In this document: positions 36,086 through 49,300 of the stretch, one piece after another
Numbering within the stretch: position 1 is the first letter of the stretch
Layout: the number at the start of each line of letters is the position of its first letter
Assembly (NCBI GenBank): GCA_022316685.1
Contig: JAKJHU010000005.1
Coordinates: forward strand, 11,448,707-11,512,706
Length of the DNA stretch: 64,000 nucleotides
Origin: Progne subis subis
Taxonomy: Eukaryota > Chordata > Aves > Passeriformes > Hirundinidae
Direction: 5' to 3'
Notes under the pieces: model-generated
What the model was told of the DNA's origin: nothing
The model's database searches: none
What the model saw: only the letters and a program-made list of their open reading frames with translations
Position numbers and translations under genes: made by a program

Positions 36086-39000
36086 CACACAAACATTCTC
36101 AGAAAGTTATGATCAGCTTTAAAAACAGGCTTAGACTGAGCATAATAAATAAAACTTAAATATACCAACTGCTTCTGTTGTTTCAGTTTCTGTTTTCTGT
36201 ATTCATTCAGTTTGCCAGGCATATTACAAAAAAAATAATAGATTGCTATACCTTTTTACCAAGAAGAGATACATCCTGTAGCAGCTGTCCATGATTAGCC
36301 ACAGAATGACCTATATGAAAAAACTGAAGCAGGGCTCAATCATATCTCCTCTCTTGTCCAGTAAAAGCAGTCATTCAAGATTTTAGCTCATTTAATTTTT
36401 TTTCAGCAGGAAATACCAGTCTGGTCTCATAGCAAGTGCTCTGACTTAGATTCATATGACCTGCTTTCTATTCCTGGCTCTGGCTCTGAGTGACCTTATG
36501 AAAGTCATTTTTATCTACTATTGTTTTTAAATGGACAGAATGGTTTCCTAGAAGAATGGGTCAAGCATGGGCACTTTTTTTTTTTTTTTTTTACATTATC
36601 CCACCTCAAAAACCTATCCCTGAAGAAGCTACGCACCTACACATAAAAATGCCAATCAAGTGTTTGCCTCAAATAAGATGCTCTGACTCTCTCCTTCCTG
36701 CTTTCTCTCTTTTGTTCTTTATAGCATGAGGAAGTCAGAGTGGAGTGCCTAAATAATGTTCTTTAAATATACATAACTTGAGAAGACTAATTACATATAC
36801 ATATCTCTGCTCCAGTAAGCTGAGGTGATTTCTGAAAGCAAATACCTCATAGACAAAAGTGAGCTTCCCAAAATATTTATGGGCTTACTGTACTGCTACG
36901 CCCAATACATCATAAGTGTTTATTGGAAAACTGCCTTCCCCTTTAGCAGTATAACTGTCAGACAGCAGTTCATACACAGCAACACAAAGTAATAACTTGG
37001 GAGATAATATTTTATATGTTCTGAACAATATGTTTTGAAATCCTACATTTAAAAGGGTTTAACAACACACAATACCCCAAACTATCAAATAAGCAGTAAA
37101 AGTAACATGCAGAGCCAGACACAAAACCAGAATGAAAAAGATTTTTTATTATTCTCTTCTGTATTACCATGAATGACATGCTATATTTAATTTTACAGTG
37201 CCCCTGGACAAATCATCAAATACTTTAATAACTACACAAACATTAATACTTAAATACAAGAGATCCCCTCAGTTACTGAATAATCATAACTCTGGATTGA
37301 TAGGGTACTAAATGGAAAAATCTTGTTTAGACAGTTGTAAGGGGGGGAGGGTGTTTAATGAAACAAGTTTGATGGTCTTGTCATCATAAAACTGATAGAT
37401 ATTTGGCACAATTTATATCTTTGCTAAAAAGAAGTTTGAGAAATGGAACAATTGTGGTGAAGATTAATTTTCCCTTCTTCGGCTGTGAGAGCATAGTCCT
37501 TTAGGTCATTAGCAGGAATGTGTGACATAGATTGCACTTTACCCATGCAAGCTCCATGCTGACTCTTAGAAAATGCACTTGTTAAATAGCTGTGACTTCT
37601 GTACTTGTGAAATGAGCTGTCCAACTATCATCACACTCATTTTATGAGAGTGATGAATATAGATGGTAAAAGAGACAGCCTACAGAGGTCTAGCTTTCAG
37701 TGTTTGTTAGGCCTGACCACTCATTCTACCCACTGTCCTTAGAGGGATTTTTTTTAATCCAGATTTTGTCTTGTTGCTTCAGCCACTCTTCCAATTAAAT
37801 GTTCTAGCTAATAATGGAAGTTTGACTACTAAACCACAACAAGAACCGTGAACTGGAAGATATTTTTAATCCTTCCAGCACCACCAAAAGACCCAACAGA
37901 TAAAACAAAACAAATCAAAACAAAAATAAACCAAACCAAAACAAAAAGACTGAAAGGCTTCTCAGTCAAAGTCACTCACATAAATGCCTGAACCAGAAGC
38001 CTGAGACTTGACTAGATTTTCAAGTCTCCAGATCTGGGACTACCTTCATGCATGTATACTATGTGTCACTGAGCACAGATGACATGAAGCTAATGAAAAT
38101 ATCTGATCATTGCTGGACAAATTATATCAACTCATACTCTGCTTGGGTGCCACAGCCTTTGTAGCTAAATGAAATGCTAAATGGACTGGGAGGTGGGCTG
38201 TGTTCACTTAACCAATCCCTTATCTTTGGCTTCATGCCTCTTTCCAGGAGACGTCTCTGCTATGCACCTTAACATTTTCTTTTTTATTTGGGGTGCTGTC
38301 GCAGACTTTGCAATTTTCAGAGTTCATTTTTTCTTCTGTGCACTTCAGTTCCATGGAGATAATATAGTTCTAGCTCTACTGTATTTCTTGGCCGCTTCTC
38401 AACTGGGAAATACACCTTTGAGGGAAATTCAGGTGAGAACATGAATGTATTCACATTCTAGCTTCGCAGGAGCAGAGGGGAAGAAGAGGCACAGAGACAT
38501 AAGGCCCCTGAATAATAGGACATGTGCTGGCAGACCTGGGAAGCAATACCATTAGAGTACTCCAACAGATGTGGACAGCTGACAAACTTTAATGATGAAG
38601 GCTGCATCCAAGCCAGTTATGATGAACTAATTAAATATCTTGCTCCATTTAATAAAGGAAGTATAGAAGAATCCAAAGCTCTCTATAAATCACCTACCTA
38701 CTGCCCTGCCAAGCTTCTACAGTGGCAGTAAAGGTGAGCAAAAGAAATTAGGGCAAAACTAAAGGACTAAGACCAATGGAAGTTTCTGTGCTAGGAAAGA
38801 ATGGCTGCTATCACCACCTCTTAATGAAAACAAAACAAAAAAAAAACTATGGGAACTCAAAGCTATGGGCCTGGAATCAGAGCAAAGAAAGTTAAAACAG
38901 TATAAGAAGTTAGCACAATTGCTGCTGCTTAGAGCTGAGCAAATCTTTAAATAAGTAATTAATTCTCTCTGTCTTGAATTTATATGCTTAATTTATCATT

Positions 39001-40286
39001 CAGTCCTTGTAACTTCATTTATTTTTCCTTTTCCTTGTTATAAGACAGCAATAAAACAAGAAGTTGGAATTGAGTTCTTGATATTAAGAAAAGGGCTGAT
39101 TAGTCTTTGAGACTAACTCTGGGCTTGGGCTGCCTCCACCTCTGCTGCTGCAGAAGTAATACATGCTCCCTTGAGAGGACAGATTTAGTCACTGAGCGCA
39201 ACCTCTTTTTCAGAAGAAAATGTAAAGAGACAGCAGTTTCTAGCAATAAAATAAAAACCAAAATAACATAAAGCATTTCTCCCCCAGTCATTTCTTCCTC
39301 TGTCATTTCAGCTTTTCTTGAAATGGACAACCCATGCCCATTGATGAGATTTTGAGCTGTTCATGATTATTTGTAGTGCTTGAGAGAAAAGCTGATCTTG
39401 CACTTACATGTGTACAACAGAAAATATTTTCTCCTTTTTACTTCACTCCAAAAATCTACCTGAAACATGCTGAGAAACTAGAAATACATTCCTACAAATT
39501 AATCTCATTTGAAGACATTGGAACACTGGTGAGGAATGAAATTCTACAAAACCGTATTACTTTATGATAAAATTGTGAATTCAATGTACTGGAATGAGTA
39601 ATTGAACCCCCCAAATTGCACTGTGATTTCTCCCTTCCCCTGTATGTGCATGGGTGTCTGTATTTTTGTACAGCCATGGGAAAGCTACTGTACAAGGATT
39701 TTTTAGTGAAGTCTTTCAATTTGCTGTTAACAAGTTTTTTGAGATGCATATACATCTTCCTCATTGCTGAGCATCCTCTTTGAAAGATCTTTGAAGTCCT
39801 ACGATTTGAAGGTTAGAGTGCCTTCTGCATATCACTTAACCATTCTGATTGCTTCCTATTCCTTGATAAAAACACAGATAAGCAACTATTTTGTGAAACT
39901 ATATTTTGAATATCTGAAGTAATTTCTAGGGATGGACATAGTCCCAAGATATAGTGGAAGCTTGAATTAATCCTAGAAATCATAAATGGAAATTCTGGAG
40001 AAGTCTTCTGTTCACCAATAACTCAGCTCACAACTGAAACTATTATTTTTTCAGCCTTCTGTGAAACAGAAGTACGGATGGTTGTCTATGTGCGTAACAT
40101 CAGCAATGCCCAAAGCAAAGAGATTACATATACTTTACAGAGTTGTTATCACCAAATAAATACTCATGAGAATACAGAAATTCACCTTAAACCTACAGAA
40201 GATTGTCAGGGTACTCTATTTACCACTCTATTGTCTGTTGCCATAACCTCTCAAAAAGCACGGATTGTTCTAGAGCAGATTTCCTT

Positions 40287-40288
<2 letters not shown>
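34261..40288. other. Intergenic, no gene recognised
   Basis: AT-rich DNA with simple repeats: A15-type run near 34473, mixed CA/TA near 36052-36090, T18 at 36575-36592, and AAAAC-type repeats near 37900-37945. Frames at 38.18-38.73 kb on the plus strand are short and unrecognised. Confidence 0.5.

Positions 40289-40338
<50 letters not shown>
40289..40338. repeat. T50 homopolymer
   Basis: Fifty consecutive T bases. No SINE body is evident beside it, so it is not an obvious retroposon tail. Confidence 0.95.
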
Positions 40339-40339
<1 letters not shown>

Positions 40340-43300
40340 AGCAGGCTGGATTTTGTTTAGGATGTCAGTTTACGCTGATGATATTTTGATATTTAACTTT
40401 GCAAATGAAATTAATTGCAGGAAACTATCTTACACAAACTGAATGCATAGTCAAAGAGTTTGTAAAAAAGCTCCTGTGAAGATCAAAACTATTTGGCATG
40501 AGGTTAAAACCTCATCTCTATAAAGGTTCCATGATAAAAAATGGCCTCATGGATTTGGCATCTTCCAGGAGGGATTCACGCTAACACAGCTGTGCTTAGC
40601 CAGGATACCTTTCCAATTCTATTTGTAAGATGTGGCTCTTTCCTGCAGAAGGCAGTAACCAAAGTTACCTTTTTTGTTTCATGGGAAGAAGAAATTTCAT
40701 GAAGATAATTGGCTGCTGGAGTCTGAAGAAATCAATCAGTGCACACATTTGTTTCACTCTAAGACCAGGGCTCGACACCTTTCAGACTAAAAGAACATCT
40801 TTGGACAAGCCCGTAGATGCCTACATCAGGTTGAATAGCTCCAACACTTGCTATTCTTGCAGCAGTCTCTCTTTAAACTGCTGCAGTCCTTCAGTTCTTG
40901 TGCTGCTGTTTTTTTTTTTTTTTTCCTGTTTGGCATAAACTTTTAACAACACAATCATTTTGCTGAGATGTGGTTTGTCTTGTGCTCCTTCAAACTGATT
41001 TTAGCATTATCTTTTACTAAGCTAGATCTACATGTTTTCAAATTAATACACTATGCAAACTCCTTTACTGTATTACTGCATTTCAGCATAGCATGTCAGG
41101 AAGGTGCATGTCAGTAAATTCCAGAGCTGCAGTCTGGAATACTGTCTCCAAGACAAAAGACAATATATTTACTTAGAAACATAGAAATATTTTCTGGATG
41201 TGCCAGATTAAAGTGCCTGTTGAACTGATATTGATGGTGTCAGTTTCATGAGGTAGCTCTCATTCAGATACGACAAAAAGTCATCACCTTGGTCACACAG
41301 AATGCCACCAGGCTCCAAGAGACCTGCATCACTTTAGTAATACAACTGTATCCAATAGTTTTCATTCTTGATGATTTCTTTCTTGTATCTCTTGCTGGAA
41401 TAGGCTAAAAATTAATGTGTTTCACTGGTGGATGTGATTACCCTGATCTGTCTGACACATGATGACTTTCATCTGTTTTAATAGCTGCTGTAAACATGCA
41501 GGCAAAGCAGCGGTGTAGATGAACATAGAAAATAATCATCTGGTTTTGATGAAAGTGTGTAAAACTCTAAAGTACACTTTAAAAAACATGAATCAAAAGT
41601 TTATTGAAAATATAAAGCAGCTTTTCCTCAGTAAATTCATGATTTACACCAGATTTAAATGCACCATAACACACTTGGGTCAGCTTGAGAGAGTTGGTTT
41701 TGAATGTCTGGAATAATAAGTAAGGTGCAGAAAAAGAGTGCGTTTGCAGCAAATCTGTTCTGATGGAAAGTGGTCATAATGAAGCCTCAGATCTTTGAGC
41801 TCCTGGTGGCAGGAGAAGCATCCCAGAGACTCAGAGATCAGCAGAAGGATGGCCCATTTTCCAAGACAGGTAACGTGGATGCCTCTGAAAATCTCATTGA
41901 CAATGCTGATATTTGTTGCAGGGGGCAAATCCTCCTCAAGCTAGGTATCTACTAGGGCTGTAAAGAAACTACATTCATTTCTACATTCATTTTTAGGGGG
42001 CTTAGCTCTTAGAGGCAAGACAAGCCTGTAGATATCCCTGGGATGGGACTTTGCCCTGCACTCTGAACCAATTATAAAGGTGACTTTTACATGGACATAA
42101 GGATACAAGAATCACCAGGTGACTCAGATCTCGCTGCTCCACTGACCTATCTGAGATGGTGGCCTTTACCAGATAGCTCAAAAGAAGGTGTCAAAGCTGA
42201 AGGACTTTCTATTTAGGACTTTCTATTTAACACAAGAAGGGAGGTTTAATTCACTTTGTAAAGCTGTTATTATCTCTATGGTATTTTTGGATAGTTTAGT
42301 CTCAGTGCTAAACGTGATAAATTCTTGACAACAGGGACTTCTAGAAGCAAAAGTCCAGAAGGACTTTCCCTAGATAATTACTGGTTATGTGACACCATTC
42401 CCTCCTTGACTTTGAATTTACCTTTGAACTTCAGTGCATGTCATTTTTTCTTGCATCATGATACAGGGAGAACAGAAATTCCTGACCTACTTTTTCTATT
42501 CTATTCATCACTTTGTATCATATTATCCTTTCCCCTCTTATTTGTCTAATTACTTAATTAAGAACTCCTCCATCTACTCAGTTTCTCATCAGCTACTACT
42601 TAAAACCACAGCACTTTTTTTTAATGTGACTAAATTGTATGCTACAGACAGGAGCAGGAGAAACTGAGGTGCCCACAGCTCTTTGTGGGAGCTGGGAACT
42701 GTTTCTATGACACAATTATTTTGTCTTGTCTATGCATCTAATAATGGTATGTTGAGTCAAAGTCCTTGCTGGTCCCAGGTCTGCAAGATGTCCAAGTCCT
42801 ATTCTGAGCTGCTACTTCTTCACAAAAGCACACAGTCTCCAATTATATCTTGTCACAGGGCAGACCAGAAGGGAAGAATTCTGTGCCTTCTTGTATGACT
42901 TCATACAGAAGCACCAGATGCAACCAATCCATGACAAAATAATGAATGGACATTGACCATTTAATACAAAATAAGATCTCTCAAAATGCCTTTCTCTCTC
43001 TCTCTCGCCAAAATGTCTTTCCTGTGTCCCAAACACTTATCTAACAGGAATGAAGTAATGACACTAAACTTTTGTTTGTTCAAGATAAAAATCACAGCAT
43101 GGCTAGAACATTGGTTTTCAGATGGTCTACTCAAGTGGAGCTTGGCTTCTCAGAGCCTTAGTATATTCCCGGTTATGTGGCATTGAACGGAAGTGCTGAG
43201 TACTGAAGGTTTAGGGCACTGCAACAGAGAACAGAATTAGGCCCTCATGAAATCTTAATGCATTGTGAAGCTTTCCAGCTTGCATACATCCCCCAGTGAG

Positions 43301-46300
43301 ACTGGGAAAAGCCTAGATCAAAAACTGTCTAGCAATGAGAGGATATGGTTCAGCTCTGCTGTGTTCTAATGAAAGATGAACCAAGCTTCTTAGAAGTCTC
43401 ATAGGATTTTTACCTCAGTTGTTATAGACAGGTATGTAGGTAGTACACCTAAGCTGAACAAAAGAGGGGGAAGAGAAGGTCTGGAATTAATTAAATATCT
43501 TCTCCTGGAATAGCCTCATAAAACTCTTGTCTGATTAAAACTTCCAAAAACAAGGAAAAAAACTGCCTGCCTACTAAAAAGCTAAAAATAAAGTTAAACA
43601 AAAGATGTTTTAAAGATGGCACCAAATAAATGAGAGAATTACATGAGCTTTTGGCTTAGTGGGCTGACAGCCTTTTCTAAATGGCAAATGCTTGAAGGTT
43701 CAGTTTTAGGACAGGTTGTTAGTTGCCCAAATAGACTGAGTGCTCCCAGAGGCTGTTAGAGTATGTGGTTAAGGGCTTGCTGCTCAGACAGGCTATACAG
43801 AACCACTCAAAAGACCCTGCGTGCTCTGCCAGATCCTTCTGATTTATTTATATGAATAAGCCACCAGGCCCAGACTAAGCTCTTTAGACACTACTCATTT
43901 GTAGGTGGTTCTGCACATTACTCTTTTCTTACAACCACCAAACAAATTAATATTAGCACAGAAATGCAATACTGTTGTTTTCCTTAAAAGGTGAGCATTC
44001 AGCATTGAGAAGGCTTTGGAATCTAACCTTAGAAAACTAAGGCCCAGACCTGAAGGCTTTAAAGAAAGGGACAGTCATAAGTCTGGATGATATTGTCGGC
44101 TGTGAAATACAAAACTGACTGTGTGAATACAGTAAGATTGAATCTCTTGATTTAATCTCTTCATGGTGGACATGATGGGGAGGGAGTAGACTATAGTTTC
44201 TCCATGTAATGACCACATTGTAAAGGGTGGAGCACAGATGAATTTGGCTTGGGCCAGTGGCTGCTCCAGGAACTGCCTACTGATGTACAAAAAGGATGGG
44301 GCATGTTTGACAATCAGTTTTTAGTGCTTTGAAGTTAACCATTACTTGTAGTCATACTGCATATATTTCTGTCAGCAGTGGACAGGTAATGAAATACAAG
44401 CGTGTCAAGTTTCTCTGTCTCCCATATGCATTATCTCTCCTTTGGTGTGAGTGGGAGTGAAGCAAAAGTAGTAATGAGATGAACTAATTTTCTCAATAGG
44501 CTTGAATTCAACTTTGTATATTAATCCAACATCCAAGTTGCTTTGCCTTCACTGTTATTTTAACTTAATTTGGCTTACTCTGGCTGGTTCAAGAAGATAG
44601 GTACACAACTTCTTTTAATTCACTTCAACATGCACTGCTACTCTATTTCCTTAAACTTCAGTTTGGTTGCTTACCAGCTGGTAAGGGCCATAAATAGGGC
44701 TTGTTTTGGGTATTTGGTGCTGGCTACTGTTATTTTTCCAGTGACAAAAAGAAACCAACCACACCTGACTTCCCAAGTACCAATACAAACTTACAGTCAA
44801 CTGGTTGGACAAAAGAAAGCTTTTTCACAGGCAAACTCTGAGTTAGTCCACTTTTTTTTGGCATTGGCATTGGCATTGGCAATAGCAGGTATTGGCTGCC
44901 AGCCAAACTGGCTTCCAGTTAGTCTTGAGAAGACTTGGCCTCCAGAGCCATTTCCTCCTTTGAAAGGATAAATGTATTCCTACCCTGTGTGAGTCTTCAG
45001 TGGAACTGATCACTCCTTTTTTTCTGAGCTGGATAAGGATGGTGCTTCGTCAGGTAGGTTTTGCAGAGCTCTGAGTCAGCAAATCTTCTGCAGCTGAATG
45101 TTCTGTGGCAGGACCAGGAACCGAGAATTAAACACTGCAAGTAGGACAACAGATATCCCAGGAGATGAACAGTCATTTCTGCTCTAAAAGTGGTACGGTA
45201 TCCAAGGAGGGTAACCTAGGAGGGATTTTGTCGTGCCTCCACATACACTGAGCAAGGCATAAGTATAAAATATCCCTGATGAGAAGCTAAGCAGCATATT
45301 GTGGTGAGAAATGTCACCTCAGAATAAGTGTGACAGTGGCAAAGAGGTATGCACAGAGTGCATATTAGAGTGCAATGATTAGAGTGGAGATTGCCCTTGA
45401 AGAAGGATTGACCCACCACCACATGTCCAGCTCTCTGTTCTCTGTGATGGTGCTCACAGGAGTAACTGGAAGAGGCTGCTTTAAACTAGCCAGTGAATGC
45501 TAGTCCATGCACTCGCTGTTCTAGGAGAACCAGACATGCACTATTTTCTGAGTAGCTCCATGCCACAGGTCACTTCCCAATTGCCAGGGTTCTCCAGCTG
45601 CTCTCATTTCACAGGCTCTTCTATGAAATTGCTCCAGTAAGGCATTAGAACTGCAGATGCCCTTAGCCTTTGGAAGAGGCATCTACAATATTTGATTTTT
45701 TTTAGCTTCCTTCTGCTTCCTTGCCTTGTTATCCCTGGATTCTGTGTCTACCTCTTTCTTGGTTCTGTCTCTCTACCAATCGCTTCAGCCAAAATGCTCT
45801 GAATTGTCACTGAAAACCCTCTGCTTATATGCTGAACATCTCTGCATGAGCAGATCTCATTATCATGTGGCAAGAGGTCATTTACATATGCAAATCAGGT
45901 TAATGAGAGCAGAACTGTAAAAGGCTTCATTCCAAAGGCATTTGCATATCTAGCTTTAGAAATATTTGAGTGCTCTGCCCCTAGCTGTGCAACCAGGACA
46001 CAGAAGCCTTGGCAGTATGTCTTCAGTGGCGATTATATCCACAGACAGCTGCCATCCTGGTTTGCAACAGCCTCTATCCGAGGTACTGGCTCGTTTGAAC
46101 ACAGAGGGTAGTTGTGTAATGTGCGCTTCTGCACCAGCCTACAAAGAAGCAGTTAAGCCTTGGCCCTTATTGGGACAACATGTGGGTTTCTGACAGGTAG
46201 ATATATGCATTTCAGTATGAAGAATACAATTTCCTACGGTGCTGTCACTAAAGCACGCCCGGTATATGATGAATGAGGAAAACAATGCAGTTGCCAGGCA

Positions 46301-49300
46301 TGACTCTCTAAGAACACACTGTGTGTGACACAGCACCGTGCAAAATACTGATCACGTTTATTCCGTAACTAACCGGGCCTTTAGCCCCCAGAGTACGAGG
46401 AGGGACCTCTTTTGGATGTTTATAAATTACCCATGAGAGGGCTCAAATTCCCTCCTCTGCCTCAGACAGAATAGGCTGCCTCCAGTCCTTCTCTTAGACA
46501 GGTTCTCGGCAAGCATGGTAGGTGCCTTCTGACTGTCTAATTGTGAAGCAAATTTGCACAAAGTGTTCCTTAGAAGAAGCATCTTTTGCTGATTTCTTTT
46601 TTTTTTTTTTTCAGCTGTTTTGTTTTCAGGAATATGAATGCTTTTTCACTGTAAAGCTTTCTCAGGTATTGCTCTCTGCCAGGGATTTCTGTTCCTGATT
46701 CCAGGGAGAAAAGGCAATTACGTCATAATTTCTGAGAAAAGTTACTGATTTTCCCTTTGCTCCTGCCCAGTCCTTCTGAGTAAGCTAAGTATGTTTCTGG
46801 CACATCCCAGTGACTAATATAAGAAAAGACACTCCTTCTTGAAAGAGGTATTTCTCTGCCTTGATGCACAGGACTACAACTTATACAGCTGCCAGGCAAA
46901 TGCCAGGCAGGCAGCCTCACAGTCAGCTTGGTGCATGGTTTTGGTGATGACCCTGTATGTATTAGGGCTGGAACAAGCTGGGATCTTTGCCATCTCCTCC
47001 AAAGCACAGGATATAAAGTGAAATGCCCCATTTATGCCCTCATTTTATCTCTACCTCCACTTATTCTTAGGGACACGCAGATCACAGAGAATAATTTACC
47101 ATAACTCAAATAATAGTGTTCAACTCTTCAACAGTATGTCCAGTCCTATATGCTACTGTCCACAGATTTTCTCTCATTCGGCCTTGCACTTCTAACTCTA
47201 CAGACTTAGTGTGGGTCAAACTGCACTGCAGTAAGTCCTTGGAGTGATTCCTGTATTGCAACACTTTGCCTGTAGCTATTCTCAACAGCTCTAGCATGAC
47301 AGACAAGATTAATTACCTGTGCCTATAGGAGCAAGAACAGCTCTTACACCTTTGTGGAACCTGGGACTGAGCTGCTTTCTCCCTCTCAGCTGATGACTAT
47401 CACAGAAGACTCTCTGTCCATACACCATACACAAACACTTTGACATTTGCTTACTTTATGACACATCAATGGATGGACACCACTAATAAACCAGCTGCTT
47501 TTTGCATGGAGTTGGTCTGCAGACTGAAGATGAGATTCTCACGCTTGTCATGACACACAAATTTACCAGTGTGCCCGAAAGTCTGGATACCTCTTAAAGC
47601 CTGTGCCATGCATCCTGTGTGCTTGCCTGTCAGAGGTACAGCCTGCAGCTGAGTAACCTATCTTACTGATAGCACAGCTGGATGTGGTCATGACTTCATC
47701 ACTGATGGCTCATGGCTATTGGAATCCCCTCTTGTTTAAGAGCACTCTGGACTGAGCAGTCAGCATCCTTGCTGTGACCCCAGATTGTCACTTTTGGAAG
47801 CTGATCTCCCAAAAAAGCATTCCATCGTTTCAGAGTAGAATTGTCCTCTTCTCTTCAACAAACTCTGCAACACAGGTTTGCTAAGAGAAGTTAAAAACAA
47901 AATACAAATTGGTAAAATAAATACCTGTGGGGCTAATGAAAGTTGATGTCTTTTTTTCATGTTTGAATCCTACTTTTCAACTATGAAAATTCAAATCTAA
48001 GCACCTCAAACTTACTTTGTTGTTTCTGGAGGTGTGTCTTTGTTTCACTGAATATTCCTTTTCCATTACGCTCACGTTTAAAGCTTCTCACACAGAATAC
48101 AATTTACCTTCTTGTGTAATGTGAGATCAGAACCCAGAGATTGTTTAGTAAACGACAGCTTAGGAGGTGTTCTGTTTTACATAAGCAATAGCCTAAAAGC
48201 AGCCAAACCAGACGGGCAAAGAAAATGTAATCATTTCTAGGAAAAGGGAGCAGCCTTCTCATTATCATTAATTTATTGGAAATATATATGGATTTTTTTA
48301 GGTATTAATAATAAACAGTTTTTCACTGGATTACTTTTCAGGTTGACAACATATCTTCCATATTTTGCTTAAAATGCAGCCCTCCCTATCTTAAGAGCAC
48401 TGAGCTGATTTTATTGCCAGTTCTGAAAAGTGTTAACAGGAGTAAATCTCTCCTCAAATTACTACTGTTGTTCCCTTGCCCTGAGCCAAATTCACTGCTA
48501 AGCACCTCTGACCACACAGCCCATATAAATGTACATAATAGAGGAAGTGCCTCAGATTTGCTTATTCTCACAGAACTGGGAAAAAAAAAAAAAACCCTTA
48601 CAAAAACCTATGTTACTGTAGTTTTTGATATATAAACATATACATTTGGTTATAGCTTACTTCTTCATACCACATGTTCAGTATTCAGCAGAAAAACTAA
48701 AGTCAGATAATGCAGATGCCAAAAAAGTGCGTAACATCCAGAGGCAAAAAAAGAGGGAAACTGAAGCCATTTGGCGGTGTCAGTTTTCATTGTGTATTAC
48801 ATTGTGGGAGAGCTTTTGAACTCTGGTATGGAGGAGCTTTATTAGAAACCCATTCTCCTCAGGCCTCTGGAGGCGTAGTCCTATACAAGAGCAAGCCAGG
48901 TGCCAAAAAGAAATGGGAAAACTCATATAAAAGCATGTTTCTAAGGTTTGAGCCAAACACAATGAACTACAGCAAGCAGGATTGCTACCAATGAGTTTAA
49001 ATATTCCTGCAACAAATTAAAGAAGTTTCTTACTTTTTTCTATCTCCTATATTAATGTCCTCTATTTTATTTTTCCCTTTAACATCTCCCTTTTTTTGCA
49101 ACTCCTGTGATAGACTGTTTATTTTTTTCCTTCATCTTTTGCTCTTATGATGTCACCTCTTTCTCCTTCCTAATTCTCATCTCATTATAGACCTTCTCTG
49201 TGTCCTGTTTTCCTCTTCTCCTTATTCCCCTCCTATCCTTGCTTGTTCTTATTTACCCCCTTGCTCTCTCTGACTTAGACTGGCATAAGTTCATGTAAAA